Of a stretch of 64,000 bases of DNA, positions 17,476 through 28,912 are shown in pieces; position 1 is the first letter of the stretch; each line of letters starts with the position of its first letter. The notes beneath the pieces were generated by a model that worked only from the letters and a program-made list of their open reading frames with translations, had not been told where the DNA came from and made no database searches. A program made the position numbers and the translations under genes. The DNA comes from Arthrobacter sp. APC 3897. Lineage in GTDB: Bacteria; Actinomycetota; Actinomycetes; Actinomycetales; Micrococcaceae. The stretch covers positions 1 to 64,000 of the forward strand of contig NZ_JASDDG010000020.1 of NCBI RefSeq assembly GCF_030407495.1. Direction: 5' to 3'.

Positions 17476-17961
17476 ATGGCACGCAACAGTTTGCTCGACC
17501 GGTTCCGGCCTGTGGGCGCGCCCGGACCCGCCGGCCCTTCAGGAGTGCCTGCGACGGATGACCAGGGTCCGGAAGCTGAACTTGTTCCGGTGTTTGAGGC
17601 TCTCGATCCAACCATCCGCGACGGCAGAATGCTGGTTGACGACGCGGCAGCGCGGGCAGCGGACGCCGTTTCCCAGGCCCGGACCAGGGCGGCAGCCATG
17701 GTTGAACAAGCCCGGATGGACAGCGGCGCAGTGCGGGCCAACGCCGCCGCCGAAGTCTCCCGGGAGGCCGAAACCGCGGACAAGAACATGCTGCGCCAAG
17801 CCGATGAAGAGGCGGCGGAGCTGAAGCGCAGAGGTGAGTCCCGGCTACCGCAGCTGGCTGCTGCCATTGTGGCGGACCTGGTGAGTGATCTGCTCGGCTC
17901 AAGCCCGGAGCAGGACGAAGGTCCTGATGACAGGCAGCGCGGAAAAGATGAAGGCGCATGA
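17476..17961 (+). CDS. V/A-type ATPase peripheral stalk subunit (G/H-like)
   Basis: 161 residues. A disordered Pro/Gly-rich head (about 1-45) is followed by a long Ala/Glu/Arg heptad-rich helix (about 50-140) with segments DDAAARAADAVSQAR, ARTRAAAMVEQAR and ADEEAAELKRRGE. This matches the coiled-coil G/H stalk subunit that pairs with subunit E in V/A ATPases. The assignment rests on composition and on position as first gene of the operon; the sequence itself is weakly conserved. The start has a strong site (CCAGGAGGTG). Its stop overlaps the subunit C start as ATGA. Confidence 0.65.
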   Translation: MARNSLLDRFRPVGAPGPAGPSGVPATDDQGPEAELVPVFEALDPTIRDGRMLVDDAAARAADAVSQARTRAAAMVEQARMDSGAVRANAAAEVSREAETADKNMLRQADEEAAELKRRGESRLPQLAAAIVADLVSDLLGSSPEQDEGPDDRQRGKDEGA

Positions 17962-18990
17962 GGTCCGACTGGGTCGCGGCCTCAGTTCGTGCGCGGTCCA
18001 TGGCACAGCGTCGTGTCGGCGCGGGAACCTGCCGCGGAATCGCCGGATCACATAATCTGCGGACAGCGCTGGACCGGCTTGCCGACAGCGCATATGCCGA
18101 TGAAGTGGAATCCGCCCGGACACTCGCTGCGGCTCAGCGTGCCACCCGCAGGACAGTGTTATGGCAGCTGAGAGTTCTGGCCGGCTGGCTCCCGGCGTCA
18201 GGCGCACGGCTGGTTCGCTCAGCAGCCGCTGCGTTCGAAGCGGACAACATCCTGTCCCTGGATCTGCAGCTGCGCCGGGAACAGGCGGCGCAGGCAGCTC
18301 AACCAGCTCAACCAGTGCAGACAGTGCCGACAGTGCAGCAGGTGCAGACCCCCCGGGACAGAGCGGATTCAAACCCCGGACCAGACCCAAACCCGGGTTC
18401 CGTCTCGGGCGGGGACCAACAGCCGTTTGAGCTCGGCGGACTGGCAACAGCGTGGCCGCGGCTCCGGACGGCCGCCAGCGCCGACGAGCTGCGGTCCGCC
18501 CTGGCTTCCTCGCCCTGGGGCGATCCGGGACCGGACGCCGCGCTCTCGGACGTGCTCACGGTGGTGTGGCTGCGCCGGCTCGCCAATGGGGCTCCGACGG
18601 CACGTTCCTGGGCTGCTTCAACGGGTGCCCTGCTCTCTGCCCGCTTGGTCTTTGTTGACGGGTCCGCTCCCGGTGAGCGGTTGTTGTCACTGCTGCGGCC
18701 GCTGATCGGAACCGGCTGGGTGGGTGCCGATTCCCCTGACACCCTGCGGGCCGCCCTTCCCCCGGGGACGGCGCAGGTGCTGAACGGACTGCAGATTCCC
18801 ACCGAACTGTGGCGTGCCGAAGCCATGCTCGCAGCGCGGGTGGAAATGGACGGGTTCCGTCTGCTGCGGGCCGGTTTGCCCGGACCGGACGTTGTCTTGG
18901 GCGCCATGGCGGTATTGGCTGTGGACGCCTGGCGGGTGAGGGCAGCTCTTGCTGCCGCTGCAGTGAACGCAGGAAGCAGCGAGGTGCTCG

Positions 18991-19004
<14 letters not shown>
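17958..19004 (+). CDS. ntpC: V/A-type ATPase subunit C (d/AC39-like)
   Basis: A 348-residue Ala-rich helical protein of the central-stalk socket type that links subunits D/F to the K ring. Recognisable are the early ASVRARSMAQRRVGAG and the LGGLATAWPRLRTAASADE segment before SSPWGDPG. Between residues about 105 and 155 lies a low-complexity Gln/Ala/Pro insert (QPVQTVPTVQQVQTP) that typical subunits lack and that splits the domain. Assignment depends on these motifs and on location between the stalk and membrane subunit genes. Overlaps are ATGA with the previous gene and 14 bases with the next. Confidence 0.7.
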
Positions 19005-21111
<2,107 letters not shown>

Positions 21112-21112
<1 letters not shown>

Positions 21113-21639
21113 TGAGCAAGCTGCCCTCCGGATCCGAAGCCTCCCTTGAGTCTGTCCGTTATGCCCTGAGGCGCCGGGCAGACACGGAAGCAGGGCGTCT
21201 GGCAGAAGATGCCCGGGCCCAGTCCGAGTCCATCCTCGCCGCCGCGGGCGCCGAAGCGGAGGAGATCCGGAAAACGGCCGAGCGGCAGGGCCGCGAAGCT
21301 GCCCGCACGGAGGCTGCCGGCCGGTCCGCACGCATCCGCAGGCAGGCACGGCGCACCGTCCTGGCCCAGCAGGAGGCCCTCCGCGCCGAACTGATCCAAC
21401 AGGTTCAGCACCAGGCACAGGAGCTCCGCAGTGATCCCCGCTATCCCCGGATGCTGCGTATCCTCACCGAACGGGCGGACAGCATTCTGGGGCCCATGGC
21501 GTCGGTGACGGAGAGCTACAAGGGCGGGGTGAACGCCACGGCAGGGTCCAGGCACCTGGATTTCTCGCTGCCCGCGCTGGCCGAGCAGGCACTGGCGAAC
21601 CGTGCCGGCGAGGTGCCCCTGCTATGGGCCGCCGAGTGA
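21112..21639 (+). CDS. ntpE: V/A-type ATPase subunit E (peripheral stalk)
   Basis: 175 residues. A long charged helix (about 15-110), with AEDARAQSESILAAAGAEAEE and RRQARRTVLAQQEALRAEL, precedes a small C-terminal globular part, as in subunit E. It pairs with the G/H-like protein to make the stator. The C-terminal part is shorter than in archaeal E. Its stop overlaps the subunit A start. Position and coiled-coil pattern are the main evidence, since this subunit diverges fast. Confidence 0.75.
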
Positions 21640-23459
21640 GCGCCGCCGGCACCGGTTCCGGGCCTGAAGCAGGAACCATCACCCGGGTCAGCGGACCCCT
21701 GGTGGAAATCACCGGCCTGCACGGACTGTCCATGCTGGAAATCGTGGCCATCGGCCCGGAACGGATCTCCGCCCAGGTAGTGGCGATCAACGGAGAAAAC
21801 GCCACCCTCCAGGCCTACGAATACACCGGCGGCCTGAAGTCCGGAGACCGCGCGGAACGCTCCGGCCACCAGCTTTCCGGCCTGCTGGGCCCCGGGCTGC
21901 TGGGAACAGTCTTCGACGGGCTGCTGCGTCCCCTTTCCTCCGCTCCCCTGTGGCTGACCCAGGACCGGCAGGCCTCCGCGGAAGATCCGGCGGTGCTGGA
22001 AACCGAGTGGGGATTCACCCCTTCGGTGAAGGTCGGCGACACGGTGCAGCCCGGGCAGGTCATCGGCACGGTTCCGGAAGCGGGCACCGTGGAATTCCGT
22101 GTCATGGTGCCGCCCGCCGTGGCCGGCGTCGTCCAATGGCTCGCCGACGGTCCTGTCCATCCGCTGGACCCGGTGGCACGCGTGGACGGCGTTGAAGTGC
22201 CGCTTGCCCAGCAGTGGCCTGTGCATACCGCGAGGCCCTTCGGCGAGCGCCTGACCGAGGCACTGCCCCTGCACACGGGACAGCGGGTCCTGGATCTGCT
22301 CTTCCCCCTCCCCCGCGGCTCGGCGGCCGCCGTCCCGGGAGGCTTCGGCACGGGCAAGACCCTCACCCTGCAGCAGATCGCCAAGTGGTCCGACGCCGAC
22401 GTCATTGTCTATGTGGGCTGCGGCGAGCGCGGCAATGAAATGGCCGATGTGCTGGACGGCCTCTCCGATCTGGAGGATCCCCGGACCGGAGGAAAACTGA
22501 TCGACCGCACCGTGATCATTGCCAATACCTCCAACATGCCCATGATGGCCAGGGAGGCTTCCATCGCCAGCGGAGTCACCGTCGCGGAGTTCTTCCGCGA
22601 CATGGGGTATGACGCCGTCGTCATTGCGGACTCCACCTCACGGTGGGCCGAGGCCCTGCGTGAGTTCGCCAACCGCAACGGCGATCTCCCGGCTGAGGAA
22701 GGCTATCCGGCCTCACTGGCCAGTGAACTGTCCGCCTTCTACGAACGCGCGGCCCGCGTCCGCACCCTTGGCGGTGCAACGGCGTCGGTCACCGTCATTG
22801 GAGCTGTGTCCCCTCCCGGCGGAGACATGAGCGAACCGGTAACCACGGATACCCAGCGCTTTGTCCGCTCGCTCTGGGTGCTGGACCGCGAGCTCGCCTA
22901 CTCCCGGCACTATCCTGCGGTCAGCTGGCGCGGTTCCTTCTCCCGTGACGCGGAGGCCCTGGCCCGCTGGCACTCCGCCAACGGGGATCCGTTGTGGGCC
23001 CGGCGCCGGGCTTCGGCCACTCTGCTGCTCTCCGAAGCGGACCGGCTGACTGCCCTGGCCGAGATCATCGGCACCTCCTCGCTGCCCGGGCATGAACAGA
23101 TGGTGCTGCTGGGCGGGCGGTTGGTGCGCGACGGCGTCCTGCTCCAGAACGCGCTCAGTCCCAATGACGGCTACTCCTCGGCGGAGAAGGGTTCTGCCCT
23201 GCTGCAGATTGTGCTGGACGTGGTTGATGCCTGCCAGGCGCTGGTGGCGCGCGGAGTGCCGGCCGCCGACGTCGAACGCGTGGATTTCACCCCTATTCTC
23301 CGGCTGCGGGAGAACACCGGCCCCACCGACGCCGACGGAGTGTGGGCGCAGGGCCGCGGATTCTTGGCCCGGCTGCAGCAAATGGACGGAACCGGGCCTG
23401 ACCGTCCGGACCACGGCAGAGCCACGGAATCTTCAGGAGGCATCGATGGCGGCACATGA
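21624..23459 (+). CDS. ntpA: V/A-type ATPase catalytic subunit A
   Basis: 611 residues, normal for subunit A. It contains the N-terminal barrel, the large A-specific insert, and the catalytic domain with Walker A PGGFGTGKT (K245 counted from ATG 21624). KWSDADVIVYVGCGERGNEM carries the catalytic Glu, and DSTSRWAEALREF and SPPGGDMSEPV follow. All ATP-hydrolysis residues are present, so the enzyme should be active. A GTG at 21636 overlaps the subunit E stop as GTGA and may be the true start. A purifying-type intact frame argues against decay. Family knowledge: the A3B3 hexamer drives ion transport through subunits D, F and C and the K ring. Confidence 0.95.
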   Translation: MGRRVSAAGTGSGPEAGTITRVSGPLVEITGLHGLSMLEIVAIGPERISAQVVAINGENATLQAYEYTGGLKSGDRAERSGHQLSGLLGPGLLGTVFDGLLRPLSSAPLWLTQDRQASAEDPAVLETEWGFTPSVKVGDTVQPGQVIGTVPEAGTVEFRVMVPPAVAGVVQWLADGPVHPLDPVARVDGVEVPLAQQWPVHTARPFGERLTEALPLHTGQRVLDLLFPLPRGSAAAVPGGFGTGKTLTLQQIAKWSDADVIVYVGCGERGNEMADVLDGLSDLEDPRTGGKLIDRTVIIANTSNMPMMAREASIASGVTVAEFFRDMGYDAVVIADSTSRWAEALREFANRNGDLPAEEGYPASLASELSAFYERAARVRTLGGATASVTVIGAVSPPGGDMSEPVTTDTQRFVRSLWVLDRELAYSRHYPAVSWRGSFSRDAEALARWHSANGDPLWARRRASATLLLSEADRLTALAEIIGTSSLPGHEQMVLLGGRLVRDGVLLQNALSPNDGYSSAEKGSALLQIVLDVVDACQALVARGVPAADVERVDFTPILRLRENTGPTDADGVWAQGRGFLARLQQMDGTGPDRPDHGRATESSGGIDGGT

Positions 23460-24927
23460 CGGCACACAGAACCCGGTGCTTCCCGGCGTGCCCGTTCCTG
23501 ATCCCGCAGGTTCCCGCAGTGAGCCGGCTTTATCCGTCCCCCGTGTCGGCTACAGCGACGTGCGTGAGCTGCGCGGGCCGCTGCTGGTGCTGGGCGACGC
23601 CGACGGCGTTGGCTGGGATGAGTTCGCGACCGTGGCCGTCGCGGGACAGCCGGAGCGGCATGGCCTGGTGCTCGAGGTGGACGGGGATGAAACCACCCTG
23701 CAGGTGTTTGAAGGAACCGAGGGCTTGTCGCTGGGCGGCATAGAGGTCCGTTTCTCGGGGCGCCCGCTGGCAGTTCCCTCGGGCCCCGGCTGGCTGGGCC
23801 GGGTCTGCAACGGGCGCGGCGAGCCGCTTGACGGCGGCCCTCCAGTGACGGGCGGAGCGCCGACGCCGGTGGGCGGCTGGCCGTTGAACCCCGTCTACCG
23901 AGAACCCCCTCAAGACCCCGTGCTGACGGGCATCTCCGCCATCGATGCCCTCACCACGCTGGTCCGTGGCCAGAAGCTGCCGATCTTCTCGGTCCCCGGT
24001 CTGCCCCACCTCACCCTCGCAACCCAAATTGCCGCCCAGGCCACCACCTCCTCCGGCCGGGCCTTCCGGGTGGTGTTTGCGGCCATGGGCATGACGCACG
24101 CCGACATTGCCTACATCCGGGACAGACTCGAAGAGCGCTCGGCCGCCGGCGAACTGGTGCTGTTGCTTAACGCCGCCGATGATCCGGTGATCGAACGCAT
24201 CCTCACGCCCCGCATTGCCCTGACGGTGGCCGAGTCCCTCGCCTATGACCACGGTTCCGATGTCCTGGTGGTCATGTCGGATATGACCAGCTACGCCGAG
24301 GCAGTCCGCGAAGTTTCCGCCGCCCGGCGGGAGATCCCGGCCCGCCGCGGCTATCCCGGCTACCTGTACAGCGATCTGGCAACTCTCTATGAGCGCTGCG
24401 GCCGGGTGCAGGGCAGGGAGGGCTCCGTGACCATTGTGCCGGTCCTGACCATGCCGGCCGGAGACATCACCCATCCCGTCCCCGACCTCACCGGATACAT
24501 CACCGAAGGGCAGGTGGTCCTGGATCCGGACATCGATGCGCGGGGTATTTACCCGCCCGTGGATGAACTGTCCTCGCTGTCCCGGCTGATGCGCAGCGGT
24601 GCGGGCAAGGGCCGCACCCGTGAGGATCATCTTGACGTGGCCGCCCAGATTCTCTCGGCCATGGCCCGCGCGCGGTCCGCCGCGGAACTGGCCGAACTGG
24701 TGGGAACGGCAGCCCTCAGCGAGACCGATAACGCCTACATAGAGTTCCGCGATGTGGTGGAGCATGACCTGCTCAACCAGGGCAGGGACGAGCTGCGGAC
24801 CTTCGAACAAACCATGACGCGTGCCTGGCAGGCACTGTCACTGCTGCCCCGGCGTGAGCTGAACATGCTGTCCGCCGAGTTCCTGGACAAGTATCTGCCG
24901 GGTCCTGTGGGCGGTGCACGGCTGTGA
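23446..24927 (+). CDS. ntpB: V/A-type ATPase regulatory subunit B
   Basis: 493 residues. The B-type non-catalytic nucleotide-site remnant appears as LVRGQKLPIFSVPGLPH, which replaces a true Walker A. VVFAAMGMTHADIAYIRD, MSDMTSYAEAVREVSAARREIP and ARRGYPGYLYSDLATLYERCG are hallmark segments. Length is slightly longer than average. The ATG at 23446 has CAGGAGG in front and overlaps the subunit A end by 14 bases. Its stop is seven bases before subunit D. Confidence 0.95.
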   Translation: MAAHDGTQNPVLPGVPVPDPAGSRSEPALSVPRVGYSDVRELRGPLLVLGDADGVGWDEFATVAVAGQPERHGLVLEVDGDETTLQVFEGTEGLSLGGIEVRFSGRPLAVPSGPGWLGRVCNGRGEPLDGGPPVTGGAPTPVGGWPLNPVYREPPQDPVLTGISAIDALTTLVRGQKLPIFSVPGLPHLTLATQIAAQATTSSGRAFRVVFAAMGMTHADIAYIRDRLEERSAAGELVLLLNAADDPVIERILTPRIALTVAESLAYDHGSDVLVVMSDMTSYAEAVREVSAARREIPARRGYPGYLYSDLATLYERCGRVQGREGSVTIVPVLTMPAGDITHPVPDLTGYITEGQVVLDPDIDARGIYPPVDELSSLSRLMRSGAGKGRTREDHLDVAAQILSAMARARSAAELAELVGTAALSETDNAYIEFRDVVEHDLLNQGRDELRTFEQTMTRAWQALSLLPRRELNMLSAEFLDKYLPGPVGGARL

Positions 24928-24934
24928 GCGGGAT

Positions 24935-25534
24935 ATGAGCGGGTTCCGCAGCACCGGCAGCCGTGCCGACAGGGCCGATGTTGAGCGCCGTCTGGCAACC
25001 GCCACCCGGGGTGCCGAACTGCTGGACCGCAAACAGCGCATTCTCCGGCTCGCTATCGACGGGCTGCAGGAGGAGGCGGATGCCGCCCGCCTCGCGTGGC
25101 AGGAACAGGCCCGCCGGGCTGCCGTGTGGCTGCAGCGTGCCGCCGGATTGGACGGTGATGACCGGATCATTGAGTCAGCACCGGATGACCCCGCCCGGGT
25201 GACGGTTCAGTGGGGCGGGAGCATGGGCATCTCTTATCCGCAGGGTGCCGAGTGTCTGCTCCCCGTTCCGCCCCCGACCGGCGGGAGTTCGGCTCTGGCT
25301 TATGCCGCCGCAGCGCACCGGGAAGCCCTGCAATCCGCAGTCACTGCGGCGAGCACCGAGCGGGCTCTGCTCCTGGTGTCCCGGGAACTGCTCGCCACCC
25401 GCACCCGGCAGCGTGCCGTCGAGAACCGCTGGATTCCCCGGCTGCAGGATCAGCTCACAGAGATTGGACGGCGAATCGCCGAACAGGAGTTGGAGGAAAG
25501 CCTGCGGCTGCGTTGGTCTGCCGGGCTGGTCTGA
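24935..25534 (+). CDS. ntpD: V/A-type ATPase subunit D (central rotor)
   Basis: 199 residues with two long helices (about 10-70 and 120-195), as expected for the coiled-coil rotor shaft. LLDRKQRILRLAIDGL near the N-terminus and LATRTRQRAVENRWIPRLQD near the C-terminus follow the family pattern of the conserved K..L..... and RRxNALE-like helices. The ATG at 24935 is preferred over an upstream in-frame ATG at 24914 that overlaps subunit B. It is the last gene of the operon, and no clear terminator follows. Confidence 0.88.
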   Translation: MSGFRSTGSRADRADVERRLATATRGAELLDRKQRILRLAIDGLQEEADAARLAWQEQARRAAVWLQRAAGLDGDDRIIESAPDDPARVTVQWGGSMGISYPQGAECLLPVPPPTGGSSALAYAAAAHREALQSAVTAASTERALLLVSRELLATRTRQRAVENRWIPRLQDQLTEIGRRIAEQELEESLRLRWSAGLV

Positions 25535-25912
25535 GTCGCGTTCCTCAATGAACTGATTTGTCTCCGCCCAGTGGACAACGGGGCCGCCGCCGTTTCATCT
25601 GGCGTTCGGAACCACGTTCAACCCCTAGGAACTGCCCTCCTGCGCGGTCGGCGCGGCCGCCGCTTGGCGTGCCGATTCGGAGTGCCGTGCATTGCAGACA
25701 AAAAATTGGCGGGTAAGGTGTTCGGATTTCCGGCTCCAAATCGGAACAGTAATCCTCAACACCCTCCGGAGCCATGTTAAACCTCTGAATCCGTCTTTTA
25801 GTTGGCGATCCGGAAAAACCGCCCCGGCACTATGGCAGGTTGATCGCATCGCATGGCGCGGTGCACTCACCGTTTGCGAATGCGATGGCATCAATCGCAA
25901 AGGGGAAATCGT
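25535..25912. other. Intergenic region, AT-richer than the rest
   Basis: About 380 bases between the ATPase operon and the M14 carboxypeptidase. It is less GC-rich than the neighbours. It contains small repeats of ATCGCAT/ATGCGAT type (25843-25854, 25880-25886). Several short open frames here look like chance because they have no ribosome-binding site or recognisable domain. No terminator hairpin is obvious. Confidence 0.5.
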
Positions 25913-27349
25913 ATGCATTTCAGACGCTCAGCGATATTAATTTGCATTACCTCAATAACAGGCGCCCTGCTGACCTCCGGTCACGCACCGGTGACATCTG
26001 CGGTGCCACGAACCGTAGCCGGTGTGTCCTCGCTGTCGGATACATCCGCAGAGGAGCTGAAGAGGGCGTTGGAGGAAGCGCCCACGAGTCTGAAGGACTC
26101 CTCGGTCCGGGCAACAGCTGGGAAGGCCCGGGACCTCAGGACGCCGTTCGAGATCAGTAACGGCGCTGCGTGGACGTCCGTGGCTGAGGCACGCAGATTC
26201 AACCAGCGGCTCGATGAGAGCAGTCCGCGGGTCAAGGTGGAACGGATCGGAACCTCGGGAGCCAAACAGCCGATTCAAATGCTCTCGGTCGGATATCCGG
26301 AGCCCAAACCCGTTTCCGAGGCTGCCAGAGGATCAGTGATTCTCTTTAACTGCTCCATTCACGGCGATGAGCCTTCCGGCCGAGAAGGATGCATGCAGCT
26401 GGCACGGGACATGTCCACTACAACAAATCCGTCCTGGATCCGCCTGCTGAAGGAGACAACGGTGCTGTTCACCACTATTAATCCTGATGGGTGGCAGGCT
26501 GACACCCGCGGGAATGCTGCCGGTATTGATATCAACCGCGATTTCCTTGCACTCGCCACACCCGAAGCCCGCGCTCTGGCCAAGGTCATGCGTGACTGGA
26601 AGCCGGATGTCCTCAATGACCTGCACGAATTCGGCCCTCGTGAGTTTTATGACGCACAGGTGTTGGCTTTGTGGCCGCGAAACCGCAACGTAGATCCGCA
26701 GATTCATGCTCTCTCCAAGACCATGGTGAATGACTACTCTCTGGCGCAGGTCGCGTCCGACGGCTACACCACGAGCATCTACGGACAACTGGTCAAAGAC
26801 GGCGTTCCCTTCCAGCAGATCGCGGGCGACGGGCAGGGCAGGATCCTCCGTAACTACGCTGGCCTGCAGCACATCACGGGTCAGTTAACTGAAACCGCCG
26901 CCGATGCTGTGACCCCGGAGGAAGAAAGCGACGTGACGCTGCTCAACCGGCGCCGCGTGGTGGGTCAGTATGACAGTGCCGTGGGATCGGTATCGATGCT
27001 CATCGAGAACCGGCAGACTCTGGCGCAGGCATCAGTCGATGCCGCGAGCAAGGCTGCCCAGGCCGGCGCCGAACGTTCCGGGGTTGTGTATTTCGACGGC
27101 CAGGATGACATGGTGCCCACCACCCCTGAGGGTGCAGAGCCCCACCCGATGTGCGGTTACCAGCTCTCCGCTACTCAGTTGACGGAACTGCGGCCGGTTC
27201 TGGAGCTGCACGGTATTACGTGGAAGAGGAACAGAGACGGAGCCATTGTCACCATGGCCCAGCCGGCCAAGACTCTTATTCCGCTGATCTTTGATGCGCG
27301 TGCACCCTTCAACGTCAGCGAAGCCGCCCCGTTGGACACCTGCCCATAA
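25913..27349 (+). CDS. Secreted M14-family zinc carboxypeptidase
   Basis: 478 residues with a signal peptide (RRSAILICITSITGALLTSG, cleavage near 30). The M14 zinc ligands appear as H150 and E153 (SIHGDEPS) and H238 (DLHEFG). The catalytic Glu is likely E327 in QLTETAAD. PDGWQADTRGNAAGIDINRD has the substrate-binding Asn-Arg pair. It would trim C-terminal residues from extracellular peptides or cell-wall material. Base composition is AT-richer than the neighbouring ATPase genes, so recent acquisition is possible (inference). The ATG at 25913 is chosen because it starts the signal peptide and follows AAAGGGGAA. Confidence 0.82.
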   Translation: MHFRRSAILICITSITGALLTSGHAPVTSAVPRTVAGVSSLSDTSAEELKRALEEAPTSLKDSSVRATAGKARDLRTPFEISNGAAWTSVAEARRFNQRLDESSPRVKVERIGTSGAKQPIQMLSVGYPEPKPVSEAARGSVILFNCSIHGDEPSGREGCMQLARDMSTTTNPSWIRLLKETTVLFTTINPDGWQADTRGNAAGIDINRDFLALATPEARALAKVMRDWKPDVLNDLHEFGPREFYDAQVLALWPRNRNVDPQIHALSKTMVNDYSLAQVASDGYTTSIYGQLVKDGVPFQQIAGDGQGRILRNYAGLQHITGQLTETAADAVTPEEESDVTLLNRRRVVGQYDSAVGSVSMLIENRQTLAQASVDAASKAAQAGAERSGVVYFDGQDDMVPTTPEGAEPHPMCGYQLSATQLTELRPVLELHGITWKRNRDGAIVTMAQPAKTLIPLIFDARAPFNVSEAAPLDTCP

Positions 27350-27394
27350 AGGAGAACACATCAAGAGGATTGGTTCTCTTGGCAGGAGCACACT

Positions 27395-27435
27395 GGAAAG
27401 GGAGACCGTCATCGGCGATGGCGGTCTCCCTTTCC
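27395..27435. terminator. Bidirectional terminator between M14 gene and thiolase
   Basis: GGAAAGGGAGACCG (27395-27408) pairs with CGGTCTCCCTTTCC (27422-27435), a perfect 14-bp stem between convergent genes. Confidence 0.85.
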
Positions 27436-27497
27436 GGTGTTTCACATCCATGCCAGGCCGGGTTCGGGCGGCCCCTACTGACGCTGGGGAACGTGCC

Positions 27498-28664
27498 CTA
27501 CAGCCGGAAGCTCTCGTCCAGGCGTTCGATGATGGTGACGTTGGCCTGGCCGCCGCCCTCACACATGGTCTGCAGCCCGTAACGGCCGCCGGTGCGCTCA
27601 AGTTCATGCAGCAGCGTGGTCATAATCCGGGCACCGGTGGCGCCAATGGGGTGCCCCAGGGAAATTCCGCCGCCGTTGACGTTCACCTTGTCCATGTCCA
27701 CATCCAGTTCCCGCTGCCAGGCCAGCACCACGGACGCGAAGGCCTCGTTGATTTCCAGCAGGTCAATCTCGTCCAGGCTCATCCCTGTCCGTCCCAGTGC
27801 ATGCCGGGTGGCTTCGATGGGGGCACTGAGCATCATGATGGGATCATCACCGCGGGCCGAGATGGAATGGATACGGGCACGCGGCTTGAGCCCGTAGCGG
27901 CGCACGGCGTCCTCAGAGGCCAGCAGCAGCACGGCGGCAGCATCGGAAATCTGGGATGACGTCGCAGCGGTGAGACGGCCGCCGTCGGACAGCGGTGCCA
28001 GGGACTCGATCTTGGCGCGGTTCGGTTCCCGCGGACCTTCGTCTGCGGTAATTCCGTTCAGCGGAAGGATTTCGCGGTCAAAGCGGCCCTGTGCCTGGGC
28101 TGCGAGCGCCCGGACATGGGATTCGACGGCGAAGTCCTCCATTTCCGAGCGGGTGAGGCCCCACTTGTCCACCATCATTTCGGCGCCGATGAACTGGGAC
28201 ACCTTCTGGTCACCGTAGCGCTCAGCCCAGCCGGCGGATCCGGTGAAGGGATCCGGGAAGCCCAGCTCGCGGGCAGCAGTGTTGGCGTACGAGATCGGGA
28301 TGGAGGACATGCTCTGCACTCCGCCGGCCAGGACCAGGTCACTGGTTCCACTCATGACGGCCTGCGCCGCGTAGGACACCGCCTGCTGTCCGGAGCCGCA
28401 TTGGCGCTCCACCGTGGTGCCGGGCACGCGCTCGGACAGCCCGGCAGCCAGCCAGGAGGTGCGGGCAATGTCCATGGCCTGCGGGCCCACCTGATCAATG
28501 GCACCGAGGATAACCTCGTCAAACTCTGCGGAATCGATGCCGGTGCGGCGCACCGTTTCAGCGATGACGTGGGCGGCCATGTCGGCGGGGTGGACCTTGC
28601 TCAGTCCTCCGTTGCGCCGCCCCACGGGAGTGCGGACGGCGTCGATAATGAATGCTTCAGCCAT
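27498..28664 (-). CDS. Acetyl-CoA C-acetyltransferase (thiolase)
   Basis: A 388-residue thiolase. The acyl-accepting Cys is C89 (ERQCGSGQQAV). The C-terminal GGGISLGHPIGATGAR and TMCEGGGQANV carry the catalytic His and the second Cys. It could work in acetoacetyl-CoA synthesis or beta-oxidation; the sequence does not say which. It stands alone, divergent from prfC. A different thiolase at 49611 sits in a beta-oxidation operon, so the two are not duplicates with the same role. Confidence 0.9.
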   Translation of the reverse strand: MAEAFIIDAVRTPVGRRNGGLSKVHPADMAAHVIAETVRRTGIDSAEFDEVILGAIDQVGPQAMDIARTSWLAAGLSERVPGTTVERQCGSGQQAVSYAAQAVMSGTSDLVLAGGVQSMSSIPISYANTAARELGFPDPFTGSAGWAERYGDQKVSQFIGAEMMVDKWGLTRSEMEDFAVESHVRALAAQAQGRFDREILPLNGITADEGPREPNRAKIESLAPLSDGGRLTAATSSQISDAAAVLLLASEDAVRRYGLKPRARIHSISARGDDPIMMLSAPIEATRHALGRTGMSLDEIDLLEINEAFASVVLAWQRELDVDMDKVNVNGGGISLGHPIGATGARIMTTLLHELERTGGRYGLQTMCEGGGQANVTIIERLDESFRL

Positions 28665-28824
28665 GAAGGCAGGCCTTTCGTTGAGGGGTTGTGTGTGTTT
28701 TCCACCACCCTAAGTGATGCAGGCCACGCGGACACCAATCCACCGGTATGCGTCCTGCCCCGGCGTGCCTGCACTGCCACACGACTGAGAGGCCCCGCCG
28801 TCCGGAGCGCAGGGGCCGAACGGC

Positions 28825-28830
28825 TAGAAT
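28825..28830 (+). promoter_or_regulatory. Possible -10 element upstream of prfC
   Basis: TAGAAT in the prfC leader; no good -35 is seen 17 bases upstream. If it is used, transcription begins near 28836, which favours the GTG start at 28913 over earlier in-frame starts. Confidence 0.4.
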
Positions 28831-28912
28831 GGAAAGGCTGTCATTGCCGGCAGCACTGCCGCGGGTGTTTCACCCCCTGCGGCCGCATCCCACCACACGT
28901 GAAAGCAGCGGA

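Noticed and set aside
25571-25918. Short open frames on both strands before the M14 gene
   Set aside because: No ribosome-binding sites, no domains and mutual overlap; composition fits an AT-richer spacer.
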